From Streptomyces abyssalis (GTDB lineage: Bacteria > Actinomycetota > Actinomycetes > Streptomycetales > Streptomycetaceae): a stretch of 64,000 bases of DNA. Below, in pieces: positions 55,840 to 64,000 of the stretch. The notes beneath the pieces are model-generated. The model worked only from the letters and a program-made list of their open reading frames with translations. It was not told the DNA's origin and ran no database searches. Location of the stretch: assembly GCF_001751365.1 (NCBI RefSeq), contig NZ_LJGT01000040.1, positions 539,696-603,695 on the forward strand. The letters run 5' to 3'. Each line of letters begins with the position of its first letter. Position 1 is the stretch's first letter. The translations under genes and the position numbers were made by a program.

Positions 55840-57503
55840 AGCGGCCGCGGCGGCCACGGACGGGCCGGCGCTGGTCGCTGCGTACTCAGCTGGTGGTCTC
55901 GGCAGTGATGCTGATCGCCGTGGTCTGCGCGGTGATCGGCACGGTGACGGCGATAGCCGTCAACTCCTCGCTGGAGTCGCGTCTCGACGACGAGCTGCGC
56001 GCCTCGGTGCAGCGTTCGTACGGGCCTCCCGGCGCGTCCGTGCCGCGCCCTGACGACATGCGCTTCGTCGCCGTACCGGGCCAGCCGATCGGCACTGTCG
56101 GTGCGCGCACCGGCGACGACGGCGGTCTGACCGGCACCGCGCGGAGCACGGACCTGAGCGGTGGCCCGGCCATGGACCTGTCCGACCGGCTTGCGAGGCT
56201 GACGGCCGAACAGAGCAGGGCGCTGGAGAAGGTGCCGCGCGACGGCCGTCCGCACACGGTGTCGCTGCCGGAGCTGGGCGACTACCGCGTCCAGTCCGGG
56301 GCGCCTCCCGGAGAGGAGGCCGGCCTGCTGGTCGGTCTGCCGATGAGCGGGGTCCAGTCGACCCTGAAAACCCTCGTCGTCGTCGAAGTGTGTGTTTCGG
56401 CCGCAGGTCTGGTCGCTGCGGGCATCGCGGGCGCCGCGACCGTACGGATCGCGCTGCGTCCGCTGCGCCGTGTCGCCGCTACCGCGACGAAGGTCACCCG
56501 GCTGCCCCTGCACAGCGGCGATGTGGAGCTTCCGCACCGGGTGTCCGAGCGTGACACGGATCCGCGTACCGAGGTGGGCCAGGTCGGCGCCGCCCTGAAC
56601 AGCATGCTGGGGCACGTGGGCGCCGCGCTGGAAGCACGTCAGGAGAGCGAGACCCGGGTACGGCAGTTCGTGGCGGACGCCAGCCATGAACTGCGCACCC
56701 CGCTGGCTTCCATCCGCGGATACGCCGAACTGACCCGGCGGGTCTCCCGTGATCCGCGCCGGCCGGGCAAGGACGCCGGTACGTCGGGCAGGGACGCAGG
56801 CTCGTCAGCGGACGGCGGCGCGCAGGAGACCGTCCCGCCGTGGGGGCCCGACGCCCTGCACGCTCTCGACCGGATCGAGGCCGAGGCGGCACGGATGTCG
56901 GGGCTCGTGGAGGACCTTCTGCTGCTCGCCCGGCTCGATGCCGGGAGGCCGTTGGAGCGTGAACCCGTAAGCCTCTCTTCGCTCGTCGTGGACGCGGTGA
57001 GCGACGCCCGAGCGGCGGGGCCGAGGCACCTGTGGCGGCTGGAGCTGCCGGCCGAACCCGTCGAAGTACCCGGGGACGGCATGCGATTGCAGCAGGTGCT
57101 GGGCAACCTGCTCGCGAACGCCCGTACGCACACGCCGCCCGGCTCCACGGTCACGGCACGCGTGCGTTCCGAGCCTGAGGGACGCGAGGGCCGCCAGGTC
57201 GTCGTCGAGGTCGAGGACGACGGTCCCGGCATCCCCGCTGATGTACTGCCGCACGTCTTCGAGCGATTCGCCCGAGGAGACGCCACGCGGTCACGCGCGC
57301 ACGGCAGCACCGGGCTCGGTCTGGCCATCGTGGAAGCCGTCGTCACCGCGCACCACGGGCGGGTGAGCGCGGACAGCGCGCCGGGCAGTACGGTCTTCGC
57401 GGTGCGGTTCCCGTCCGCAGCGCATGCGGCTCACGCGGAACAGCCGGAACAGGCGTCACGAAGCGATTCACAGCCCACTCAAAGGCTCAGCACACCCTCC
57501 TGA
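55836..57503 (+). CDS. Sensor histidine kinase
   Basis: This is a 555-residue membrane kinase. TM1 is at about 18-42, an extracytoplasmic sensor region of about 135 residues follows, and TM2 at about 180-204. A HAMP-like segment leads to the H-box VADASHELRTPLASIRGYAE with phospho-acceptor His284. The N box (LQQVLGNLLANARTHTPPGS), G1 (VEDDGPGIPADVLPHVFERF) and G2 (HGSTGLGLAIVEAVVTAHHG) follow. A Gly/Asp/Ser-rich insertion at about 305-330 lies just after the H-box, lengthening the dimerisation helices' link. The start GTG 55836 overlaps the regulator's stop. The signal is unknown. Confidence 0.93.
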   Translation: MKRPRRPRTGRRWSLRTQLVVSAVMLIAVVCAVIGTVTAIAVNSSLESRLDDELRASVQRSYGPPGASVPRPDDMRFVAVPGQPIGTVGARTGDDGGLTGTARSTDLSGGPAMDLSDRLARLTAEQSRALEKVPRDGRPHTVSLPELGDYRVQSGAPPGEEAGLLVGLPMSGVQSTLKTLVVVEVCVSAAGLVAAGIAGAATVRIALRPLRRVAATATKVTRLPLHSGDVELPHRVSERDTDPRTEVGQVGAALNSMLGHVGAALEARQESETRVRQFVADASHELRTPLASIRGYAELTRRVSRDPRRPGKDAGTSGRDAGSSADGGAQETVPPWGPDALHALDRIEAEAARMSGLVEDLLLLARLDAGRPLEREPVSLSSLVVDAVSDARAAGPRHLWRLELPAEPVEVPGDGMRLQQVLGNLLANARTHTPPGSTVTARVRSEPEGREGRQVVVEVEDDGPGIPADVLPHVFERFARGDATRSRAHGSTGLGLAIVEAVVTAHHGRVSADSAPGSTVFAVRFPSAAHAAHAEQPEQASRSDSQPTQRLSTPS

Positions 57504-57529
57504 CAGGGCAGTTGACAACTGTTCGGGGC

Positions 57530-58924
57530 ATGCGAACAGACACCCCGCAGACAGAGCCGTCCCTGGAGTCGCTGCCCGCCCGCAGCCCGCTGGCCCTGGC
57601 CACGCCGACGACGACAGCACCCCCGGACCGGCCCGTGCTCGACATCGTCGTGCCCGTCCACAACGAGGAGGGCACGCTGGAGCCGTCCCTGCGGCGGCTG
57701 CACGGATATCTCTCCGAGCACCTCCCGTACGGCTTTCGCATCACGGTCGCCGACAACGCCAGCACCGACCGCACGCCGCGGATAGCCGCCGCTCTGGCCG
57801 CGGAGCTGAGCGGCATCGTGTCCGTGCGCCTGGAGCAGAAGGGACGCGGACGATCCCTGCACACGGTGTGGAGACGTTCGGACGCGCCGGTGCGCGCCTA
57901 TCTGGACGTCGACCTCTCCACCGACCTCAACGCCCTGCTGCCGCTGGTCGCACCGCTCATCTCGGGCCATTCCGACATCGCCATCGGGACCCGCCTGGCG
58001 GGCGGTTCGCGCGTCGTGCGCGGTCCGAAGAGGGAGCTGATCTCCCGTGCGTACAACCTGATCCTGCGAGGGTCCCTCTCCGCCCGCTTCTCAGACGCCC
58101 AGTGCGGCTTCAAGGCGATCCGCGGCGAGGTGGCCGACCGGCTGCTGCCGCTGGTCGAGGACACGGGGTGGTTCTTCGACACGGAACTGCTGGTGCTCGC
58201 CGAGCGTGCCGGGCTGCGCATCCACGAGGTGCCGGTCGACTGGGTGGACGACCCCGACAGCCGTGTCGACCTCGTCCGTACAGCGCTGGACGACCTGCGC
58301 GGCGTATGGCGTGTGGGGCGCGCGCTGGCGACGGGCGCGCTGCCCCTCTCACGGCTGAGCCGCCCCTTCGGCGACGACCCGCGCGACCGCCTGCTGGGCG
58401 GAGTGCCGAACGGACTGGCCCGCCAGCTCCTGGGCTTCTGCGTCGTGGGCGCACTCAGCACGCTCGCCTACCTCGCCCTCTACTCGCTGCTGCGTCTCGG
58501 GCTCGGCCCGCAGTACGCCAACGCCGCGGCTCTGCTGCTCACCGCACTCGCCAACACCGCGGCCAACCGCCGTCACACCTTCCGCATCCGTGGGCGTGGC
58601 CGCATGGTGCGGCACCAGGCGCAAGGACTGCTGGTCTTCGCGATCGGGCTGGCGCTGACGAGCGGTTCGCTCGGCGCACTCGAAGCCGCGGACGCGCATC
58701 CGTCGCACAGCACGGAACTGGCGGTTCTCGTCGTCGCGAATCTGGCCGCGACACTGTTGCGCTTCCTGCTCTTCCGCACCTGGGTCTTCGCGGGGGAAGA
58801 GGGCCGGACGCCGGCGGCGAAAGACCGGCCCGGGGGCGCCGGCGGCCCGTCGGCTCAGGACGAACGGCAGGCCGGGCAGGGAGACGATGCCGGCGCCGAC
58901 TCCACGGAACGGACCACCTCATGA
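57530..58924 (+). CDS. GT2 glycosyltransferase with C-terminal GtrA membrane domain
   Basis: This is a 464-residue protein. The GT2 domain (about 40-270) has VLDIVVPVHNEEGTLEPSLR, DNASTDRTPRIA, the DxD in AYLDVDLSTDL and FSDAQCGFKAIRGEVADRLL, as in dolichyl-phosphate-sugar synthases. The GtrA domain (about 310-415) has four membrane segments (LLGFCVVGALSTLAYLALYS onward). Such fusions make a polyprenyl-phosphate sugar and help flip it. ATG 57530 is used; TTG 57512 is in frame and neither has a good ribosome site. Its stop overlaps the next gene's ATG, so it should supply the donor for the YkcB-like transferase. Confidence 0.85.
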   Translation: MRTDTPQTEPSLESLPARSPLALATPTTTAPPDRPVLDIVVPVHNEEGTLEPSLRRLHGYLSEHLPYGFRITVADNASTDRTPRIAAALAAELSGIVSVRLEQKGRGRSLHTVWRRSDAPVRAYLDVDLSTDLNALLPLVAPLISGHSDIAIGTRLAGGSRVVRGPKRELISRAYNLILRGSLSARFSDAQCGFKAIRGEVADRLLPLVEDTGWFFDTELLVLAERAGLRIHEVPVDWVDDPDSRVDLVRTALDDLRGVWRVGRALATGALPLSRLSRPFGDDPRDRLLGGVPNGLARQLLGFCVVGALSTLAYLALYSLLRLGLGPQYANAAALLLTALANTAANRRHTFRIRGRGRMVRHQAQGLLVFAIGLALTSGSLGALEAADAHPSHSTELAVLVVANLAATLLRFLLFRTWVFAGEEGRTPAAKDRPGGAGGPSAQDERQAGQGDDAGADSTERTTS

Positions 58925-61011
58925 CCACCCCTGCACCCTCCACGCCCTTCACCCTCTTCGCCCGGCGGGCGGCTCCTCGCGTCCGGCCCGACCGACCGCG
59001 CTGGGAGCGTCCCGCCTACTGGACGCTGCTGGCACTGACGGCGGTCCTCTTCTTGTACGGGCTGGGCGCCTCCGGCTACGCCAACTCCTTCTACTCCGCG
59101 GCCGCCCAGGCGGGCAGCGGGAGCTGGAAGGCGTTCCTCTTCGGCTCCCTCGACTCCGGCAACGTGATCACCGTCGACAAGCCGCCCGCGGCCCTGTGGC
59201 CGATGGCGCTGTCCGTGCGGCTCTTCGGGCTGGGCGCGTGGCAGATCCTCCTCCCGCAGGCCTTGATGGGCGTCGCCACGGTAGCTGTGCTGTACGCGTC
59301 CGTACGGCGCCGGTTCGGGCCTGCAGCAGGGCTTCTCGCGGGCGGGCTGATGGCGGTGACGCCGGTCGCGGCACTGATGTTCCGCTTCAACAATCCGGAC
59401 GCGCTGCTGTGTCTGCTGTGCGTGTGCGCGGTGTACTGCCTGCTGCGCTCCGTCGAAGACACGCGCAGCAGGTGGCTGCTGCTGTGCGGCGTCTGCCTGG
59501 GATTCGCCTTTCTGGTCAAGACACTTCAGGCATGGCTGATCGTGCCGCCCCTCGTGCTGGTCCATCTCATGTGCGCACAGGCGTCGTTGCCGCGCCGGGT
59601 CGGGCAACTGCTGCTGGCAGGGCTCGCGATGGTGGCGAGCGCCGGCTGGTGGGTGGCACTCGCCGAGCTGTGGCCGGCCAGCTCACGTCCGTACATCGGA
59701 GGGTCGCAGAACAACAGCTTTCTCGAACTGACCCTCGGCTACAACGGGTTGGGCCGCATCACCGGGAACGAGCCGGGGAGCGTGGAGCCGGGAGCCGGAC
59801 GTGGCGGAGGCCCGGGCGGGCCCGGTGGCCCTGGTGGGAGCCCGTTCGGTGAGAGCGGCATCGGGCGGATGTTCAACCAGATGACCGGCGGCCAGATCTC
59901 CTGGCTGCTGCCTGCCGCGCTGCTTCTGCTCGTCGCGGGACTGCTGGTGATGCGCAAGGCGGCGCGTACCGACATTCAGCGTGCGGCACTTCTGGCCTGG
60001 GGCGGCTCGCTGCTCGTCACGTGCGCGGTCTTCAGCCTGATGTCGGGGATATTCCACGAGTACTACACGGTCGCGCTCGCGCCGTACATCGCCGCTGTCG
60101 TCGCGATGGGTGCCGTGCTGCTGTGGCGCCGGCGTACGCAGCGCGCCGCTTCGGCTGCACTGGCGTGCGCGGTCGCGACGACAGCGGTGTGGTCGTATGT
60201 CCTGCTGGGAAGGACGGGCGACTGGCTGCCGTGGCTCAAGTGGGCAGTCCTCGCCGTGGGGTTGGTCGCCGCGCTCGGGATGTTCGTGGTGGTGGTGGTT
60301 CCGCGGCGGGTGGCGCCGGCCGTCGTGGGCCTGGGCCTCGCGGCGTCTGTCGCCGGGCCCCTGGCGTACACACTGAGCACCGTGGGCACCCCGCACTCCG
60401 GCGCGATCGTGACAGCGGGTCCCCCGGTGGCGCGTTCCGGACCCGGCGGAGGCCCCGGCGGCTCCGGAGGTCCCGGCGGTGGTCAGGCCCAGCCGGACGG
60501 CCAAGGGCAACGGGTCGGCGGCCAGGGGCAGTTCCCGCCCGGCATGCCGGACGGGCAGGGGCAGCGCGGCACGCCGTCCGACGCCGGGCCAGGCCGCGGC
60601 ACCAGTGGCGAGCGCGGGGGACGAATGCCCGCAGGCGGCGCGATGGGCGGGCTGCTCAACGGGCAGCGGGTCAGCAAGGCCGTCGAGGCGAAGCTGACGG
60701 AGAACGCCGAGGACTACAAGTGGGCCGCCGCCGCGATCGGTGCCATGAACGGCGCCACCTACCAACTCGCCACCGAACGGCCCGTGATGTCGATCGGCGG
60801 CTTCAACGGAACGGATCCCGCTCCCACCTTGGCGCGCTTCAAGGAGCACGTACGCGACGGCGAGATCCACTACTTCGTCGGTGGGGGCCGCTCGCCCGGA
60901 CAGGACCGGAGGGGAGGCTCCTCCGCGATCACGGACTGGGTGGAGAAGCACTACACCAAGGTGAAGATCGGCCAGACCACTCTCTACGACCTGACGAAGG
61001 AGAAGCAGTAG
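58921..61011 (+). CDS. YkcB/PMT-like membrane glycosyltransferase (GT-C fold)
   Basis: This is a 696-residue integral membrane protein with about 11-12 hydrophobic segments after WERPAYWTLLALTAVLFLYG. The first outer loop has NSFYSAAAQAGSGSWKAFLF and the Asp in VITVDKPPAALWPMALSVRL, the GT-C/ArnT-type pattern; FRFNNPDALLCLLCVCAVY and NNSFLELTLGYNGLGRI follow. The C-terminal domain of about 130 residues (SKAVEAKLTENAEDYKWAAA, ATERPVMSIGGFNGTDPAPT) is the YkcB-type extracytoplasmic part, joined by a long Gly/Pro/Gln-rich linker (about 500-570). It probably transfers a polyprenyl-linked sugar onto a cell-surface acceptor. ATG overlaps the GtrA gene stop. Confidence 0.87.
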   Translation: MTTPAPSTPFTLFARRAAPRVRPDRPRWERPAYWTLLALTAVLFLYGLGASGYANSFYSAAAQAGSGSWKAFLFGSLDSGNVITVDKPPAALWPMALSVRLFGLGAWQILLPQALMGVATVAVLYASVRRRFGPAAGLLAGGLMAVTPVAALMFRFNNPDALLCLLCVCAVYCLLRSVEDTRSRWLLLCGVCLGFAFLVKTLQAWLIVPPLVLVHLMCAQASLPRRVGQLLLAGLAMVASAGWWVALAELWPASSRPYIGGSQNNSFLELTLGYNGLGRITGNEPGSVEPGAGRGGGPGGPGGPGGSPFGESGIGRMFNQMTGGQISWLLPAALLLLVAGLLVMRKAARTDIQRAALLAWGGSLLVTCAVFSLMSGIFHEYYTVALAPYIAAVVAMGAVLLWRRRTQRAASAALACAVATTAVWSYVLLGRTGDWLPWLKWAVLAVGLVAALGMFVVVVVPRRVAPAVVGLGLAASVAGPLAYTLSTVGTPHSGAIVTAGPPVARSGPGGGPGGSGGPGGGQAQPDGQGQRVGGQGQFPPGMPDGQGQRGTPSDAGPGRGTSGERGGRMPAGGAMGGLLNGQRVSKAVEAKLTENAEDYKWAAAAIGAMNGATYQLATERPVMSIGGFNGTDPAPTLARFKEHVRDGEIHYFVGGGRSPGQDRRGGSSAITDWVEKHYTKVKIGQTTLYDLTKEKQ

Positions 61012-61152
61012 CCGGAAGAGGGGAGTTCGCCATGGGGCCCCGCGACCCCGCGGGGCGCCCGTACGGCGACCGCCGGACGAGGACGGCGTCGGCCTCCGGG
61101 CTTAGTTCCGCCGCCCGATGTGAGCGGGGGCTCCACGCCATAGCCTCACCCC

Positions 61153-61623
61153 ATGACGGCAGCCGAACCCCGCTCCGGCGGACCCCGCACCCCACGGCAG
61201 CGCAAGCGCGAGGCGCTGGAACGGCTCGCGCAGGACGCCGACGCGTGGGTGGCCACGGCCGATGCCGGCGGCGAGCCGTGCCTCGTTCCCCTGGCCTTCT
61301 GGTGGGACGGCGAGGCGGTGTGGCTGGCCACCCGCGACACCAATCCGACCGGGCGGAACCTGTGTGACTCGGGCCGGGCCCGGCTGTCCTTCGGCCACAC
61401 CCGTGACGTGGTCCTCGTCCACGGCACCGCGCGCATGGTGACCCGTGAGGAGCTTCCGGCCGGGGTGGGCGACGCCTTCGCGGCCAAGGACGGCTGGGAT
61501 CCTCGCGAGGACCACCCGTCGTACGTCTTCTTCCAGGTCGTCCCGCGGCTGCTGCAGGCATGGGGAACGGCGGCCGAGATGAAGGGGCGGACCCTCATGC
61601 GTGACGGTGAGTGGCTCGTATAG
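61153..61623 (+). CDS. Pyridoxamine 5'-phosphate oxidase-fold protein
   Basis: This is a 156-residue split-barrel flavin-binding-type protein: REALERLAQDADAWVATADA, EPCLVPLAFWWDGEAVWLAT, NLCDSGRARLSFGHTRDVVL and HPSYVFFQVVPRLLQAWG. Members bind FMN, F420 or heme and reduce small molecules; streptomycetes have many of unknown function. It is not the biosynthetic PdxH, being too short. It stands alone, 141 bases after the glycosyltransferase and 33 bases before the VOC gene. Confidence 0.8.
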   Translation: MTAAEPRSGGPRTPRQRKREALERLAQDADAWVATADAGGEPCLVPLAFWWDGEAVWLATRDTNPTGRNLCDSGRARLSFGHTRDVVLVHGTARMVTREELPAGVGDAFAAKDGWDPREDHPSYVFFQVVPRLLQAWGTAAEMKGRTLMRDGEWLV

Positions 61624-61655
61624 CGCGTTCAGGTCTTCCAGTTGGGATGGTGCGC

Positions 61656-62114
61656 ATGGGTGAGACGTCCGGCTGGCCCGACGGACTGGCCGTCGGTGCC
61701 ACGAGGGTCGGCCGCCGCTGCAACCGGTACGGGGAATCCGTGGCCTTCTACCGGGACGTGGTCGGACTGCCGCTGGTGTACCTCGGCGAGACCGGTCCGG
61801 ACGGCTTCGGCTGCGCCGTCTTCGGCCTGCCGGGTACGCCGGCGACCTTCGAACTGGTCGAAGGACTCGAACCGGTGCCGGTCGACCGGCACGAGGAGCT
61901 GGTGCTCTACTTCCGGGGCGAGGCCGCCCGCGACGTCGTGGCCCGCCGCATCACCGAGGCCGGACACGAGCCGGCACATCAGTACCGGTACTGGGAGCTC
62001 AACGACGGCATCACCTTCCTCGACCCGGACGGCCGCGAACTCGTCCTCGCACCCTGGGTGTTCGGGGAGGACCCGCCTCCGATGCGAAAGCGGTCCGCGC
62101 CGCCGGCCGGCTGA
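61656..62114 (+). CDS. VOC-superfamily (glyoxalase/dioxygenase-fold) protein
   Basis: This is a 152-residue paired beta-alpha-beta-beta-beta protein: NRYGESVAFYRDVVGLPLVY, FGCAVFGLPGTPATFELVEG, LVLYFRGEAARDVVARRITE and GITFLDPDGRELVLAPWVF. The order fits VOC proteins such as glyoxalase I, extradiol dioxygenases and resistance proteins; not enough metal ligands are recognisable to assign activity. ATG 61656 has GGGATGG 5 bases upstream; ATG 61647 is an alternative. It overlaps nothing and may be co-transcribed with the PNPOx-like gene before it. Confidence 0.75.
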   Translation: MGETSGWPDGLAVGATRVGRRCNRYGESVAFYRDVVGLPLVYLGETGPDGFGCAVFGLPGTPATFELVEGLEPVPVDRHEELVLYFRGEAARDVVARRITEAGHEPAHQYRYWELNDGITFLDPDGRELVLAPWVFGEDPPPMRKRSAPPAG

Positions 62115-62172
62115 CGGCCGTCGCGGCGGAAATTCGCATGCGCCCTCCCCGTACAGGGGCGAACCTGGCACC

Positions 62173-62931
62173 GTGGAGCAGATTCAGCGGATCGCGGACC
62201 TGGCCGGAGAGGTGCTGGGCCGCGAGGTCGCCGGCAGCTACCTCCACGGCTCGTGCGTGCTCGGAGGGCTCAAGCCGGCCAGTGACCTGGACGTCCTCGT
62301 CGTGTCACGGCGGCCCATGGAGGACGTGGAGCGGCGGGCGCTCCTCAGCGGCCTTCTCAGGATGTCCCCGTGCGGTGCCAGGGCCCGCCCCGTCGAACTC
62401 ACCGTCGTCGTCCGGTCCGCGGTCCGTCCGTGGCGGTACCCGCCGACCGGTGACTTCCAGTACGGGGAGTGGCTCCGCGGCGACTTCGAGGCCGGACTCG
62501 TCCCGCAGCCGGAGCCGATGCCGGATCTGGCACTGCTGATCACGATGGTGCTCGCCGGGGACCGTCCCCTCACCGGCCCGCCGCCCGCGCAGGTCCTGGA
62601 TCCCGTCCCGCCACCGGACCTCCGCCGGGCCTGTGTGGCGGGCATTCCCGGGCTGCTCGGCGACCTGGACGGAGACACCCGCAACGTCGTACTGACCCTC
62701 GCCCGCGTCTGGACCACGCTCGCGACCGGCGGCATCAAGTCCAAGGACGCCGCGGCCGACTGGGCCCTGCGCCGGCTTCCGCCCGAGCACCGGCCCGTGC
62801 TGGAGCACGCCAGGGACCTGTACCTCGGCGCCGGCTACGACGAGGAGAGCTGGAGCGAGGAACTGAGGGCCGCGGTGCGTCCGTACGTGGACGCCGTGCT
62901 CGCGGAGACCGGGCGGCTGACCGGCGGCTGA
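62173..62931 (+). CDS. AadA-like aminoglycoside nucleotidyltransferase
   Basis: This is a 252-residue protein that aligns along its whole length with ANT(3'')/ANT(9) adenylyltransferases. GSYLHGSCVLGGLKPASDLD is the nucleotidyl-transfer motif with Asp38 and Asp40, and the third acid Glu75 lies in RPVELTVVV. WRYPPTGDFQYGEWLRGDFE, the segment PPPAQVLDPVPPPDLRRA and RNVVLTLARVWTTLATGGIK, then AADWALRRLP, follow AadA order. All acidic catalytic residues are present, so transfer of AMP to an aminoglycoside such as streptomycin or spectinomycin is possible, but chromosomal homologues may have other substrates. The start GTG 62173 lacks an obvious ribosome site. Confidence 0.82.
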   Translation: MEQIQRIADLAGEVLGREVAGSYLHGSCVLGGLKPASDLDVLVVSRRPMEDVERRALLSGLLRMSPCGARARPVELTVVVRSAVRPWRYPPTGDFQYGEWLRGDFEAGLVPQPEPMPDLALLITMVLAGDRPLTGPPPAQVLDPVPPPDLRRACVAGIPGLLGDLDGDTRNVVLTLARVWTTLATGGIKSKDAAADWALRRLPPEHRPVLEHARDLYLGAGYDEESWSEELRAAVRPYVDAVLAETGRLTGG

Positions 62932-62934
62932 GGC

Positions 62935-63717
62935 TCACAGCTCCGCCCCGATGCGTTCGGACGTCTGCCGCAGCAGCGGGGCGAGTTCGGCGGCCCGCGC
63001 GGAGTCGAGACGGATGCTGGGCGCCGCGACCGTCAGCGCCGCCACGCAGGTGCCGAAGCGGTCGCGGACGGGGACGCCGACGCCGTGCACGCCCGTGACG
63101 CTCTCGTCGAGGTTGAGGGCGTAGCCGCGTGCGCGCGTCACCGCGAGGTCGGCGACGAGGGCGTCCACGTCAGGGAGGGTGGACGCGGTCAGCGCGGGCA
63201 GACCACGGCGGTAGCGCGTCCGGGCGGCCTCGGGCGCGAGCTCGGCGAGCAGGGCCTTGCCGCCCGCCGTTCCGTACGCGGGCACGCGGTCGCCGTTGCG
63301 GGTGCCCACGCGCAGCGGGTGCGGGCCTTCGACGCCGTCGGCGAAGCGGGAGTCGGGCCCGTCGAGGACGAGGAGGTTGGTCGTCTCGCCCGCGGCGTCC
63401 CGCAGTTGGACGAGGTGACTGTGCGCGACCCGCACCAGGGTGGGTTCGTCGACGGGGCCGCGGGTCAGCCCCAGCAGTACGGGGCCGAGGCGGTACCGCC
63501 GGCCGCCGGGCTCCTGTTCGACGAATCCGTGGCCGCGCAGCGTCGTCAGCAGCCGGTGCGCGGTGGAACGGGCGACGCCCAGGTGGTCGCTGATGTCGGT
63601 CACGCGGGAGCTCTGGTTTCCGCGCAGATAGACGAGGGTGCGCAGGGCGTTGTCGACGGAGCTGGCGGCGTAGGCGTCGCCTCGTCTCCCCTCTTCCGCG
63701 TCCTGGTTTTTCGGCAT
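62935..63717 (-). CDS. IclR family transcriptional regulator
   Basis: This is a 260-residue regulator: a winged helix-turn-helix at about 20-75 (SSVDNALRTLVYLRGNQSSR, LGVARSTAHRLLTTLRGHGF) and an IclR effector domain (LVQLRDAAGETTNLLVLDGP, PAYGTAGGKALLAEL, RARGYALNLDESVTGVHGVG, VPVRDRFGTCVAALTVAAPS). It is divergent from an MFS transporter whose start is seen at 63847, so it likely controls that uptake gene in response to an aromatic or sugar acid. ATG 63717 begins MPKNQDAEEG. It ends 4 bases after the convergent AadA-like gene. Confidence 0.92.
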   Translation of the reverse strand: MPKNQDAEEGRRGDAYAASSVDNALRTLVYLRGNQSSRVTDISDHLGVARSTAHRLLTTLRGHGFVEQEPGGRRYRLGPVLLGLTRGPVDEPTLVRVAHSHLVQLRDAAGETTNLLVLDGPDSRFADGVEGPHPLRVGTRNGDRVPAYGTAGGKALLAELAPEAARTRYRRGLPALTASTLPDVDALVADLAVTRARGYALNLDESVTGVHGVGVPVRDRFGTCVAALTVAAPSIRLDSARAAELAPLLRQTSERIGAEL

Positions 63718-63846
63718 AGCAGAAAACGTATCGCAACCTGTTCCGCCTGCCACTTCGCGAGTTTAGGTTGACCGGCGGTCCGCTCTCCCCCCGCCCGGAC
63801 GTCACCGCTCGGCGTCCGGGCTGCACCAACCGCTACGGAGAAACCC
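63718..63846. promoter_or_regulatory. Divergent promoter region between iclR and the MFS gene
   Basis: AT-rich for this genome near 63721-63770. CAACCT (63734-63739) and AGGTTG (63765-63770) form a widely spaced inverted repeat, and TAGGTT (63764-63769) could be a -10 element for the MFS gene. Promoter assignment is tentative. Confidence 0.3.
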
Positions 63847-64000
63847 ATGAAGGCTGCACCGGGCGACCCCTCCTCAGCCGAGTCCCCAGCCGAGCCCCGT
63901 ACGGACGACGCCCCCGCGGAGGGCCGCGGCTGGCGCTCCTGGCACACCCTGTGGGTGCTGCTCCTGCTGGGCTGGACGGTCAGCGCCGCGGACAGAGCCG
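63847..64000 (+). CDS. MFS transporter, 3' partial
   Basis: Only the first 51 codons are in the window. After a hydrophilic, Pro/Glu-rich start (MKAAPGDPSSAESPAEPRTD) comes GWRSWHTLWVLLLLGWTVSA, the beginning of TM1 of a major facilitator, ending in ADRA as in anion/cation symporter (hexuronate, aromatic acid) types. GGAG about 6 bases upstream supports ATG 63847. It is divergent from the IclR gene. Confidence 0.65.
   Translation, partial: MKAAPGDPSSAESPAEPRTDDAPAEGRGWRSWHTLWVLLLLGWTVSAADRA

Noticed and set aside
57424..58920. Possible N-terminal extension of the YkcB-like protein back to 57424
   Set aside because: The extension is the wrong frame of the kinase end and GT2-GtrA gene; ATG 58921 overlaps the GtrA stop and starts a proper TM1 protein.

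Overview
The window is high-GC DNA (third codon positions are almost all G or C, with frequent GTG and some TTG starts). Together with an amino-acid-tuned leuA leader, DUF397/DUF5753 regulator pairs and the order recO-uppS-(LtrA)-zur-znuBCA-glyS-dus-ppdK, this points to a streptomycete or close relative. I see no rRNA, tRNA, CRISPR array, insertion sequence or phage gene. The material is chromosomal: a housekeeping backbone interrupted by accessory metabolic islands.

Layout. 1-7.7 kb: the end of a CBS/CorC protein, an MmcQ/YjbR protein, a cytidine-deaminase-like protein without zinc ligands, era, a cytosolic protealysin-like M4 protease with its emfourin-type inhibitor, leuA with a leader-peptide attenuator, and a zinc-ribbon/TerB-like protein. 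7.7-14.2 kb: membrane proteins including a secreted-domain/DedA fusion, a DUF5753 regulator with DUF397, two tiny overlapping genes, a DLH-fold hydrolase lacking its nucleophilic Cys, and a chagasin-like lipoprotein with a truncated duplicate nearby. 14.3-24.7 kb: a divergent polyol/ketose catabolic island (two FGGY kinases, a DhaK-DhaL kinase, an RpiB isomerase, a 2-hydroxyacid dehydrogenase, a HAD and a histidine phosphatase, a DeoR repressor and a polyol-permease-like MFS). 24.8-33.9 kb: recO, uppS, an NmrA-like protein, LtrA, the zinc regulon zur-znuB-znuC-znuA with a Zur box, and glyS. 33.9-39.8 kb: Uma2, a TetR/aldo-keto reductase operon with a readable promoter and operator, dus, an alcohol dehydrogenase, MarR and dodecin. 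40-51.6 kb: a second divergent sugar island with two (alpha/alpha)6-type glycosidases, a TIM-barrel isomerase and an MDR dehydrogenase on one side, and an ABC importer, ROK regulator and Gfo/Idh/MocA dehydrogenase on the other. 52-54.8 kb: ppdK. 55-61 kb: a two-component system coupled to a GT2-GtrA protein and a YkcB-like membrane glycosyltransferase. 61-64 kb: a PNPOx-like protein, a VOC protein, an AadA-like nucleotidyltransferase, an IclR regulator and the start of an MFS transporter.

How the parts work together. Both catabolic islands have a regulator gene and palindromes or tandem repeats in the divergent promoter, and their genes overlap by 1-4 bases, so each looks like one regulated unit. 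In the polyol island the permease would import a polyol. The kinases, RpiB and the 2-hydroxyacid dehydrogenase would convert it to a sugar phosphate; four-carbon chemistry (erythrulose to erythrose 4-phosphate) is my preferred but unproven reading. In the second island an ABC-imported glycoside would meet two glycosidases plus two dehydrogenases and an isomerase, which suggests oxidation-assisted glycoside breakdown. Function beyond family level in both islands is inference.
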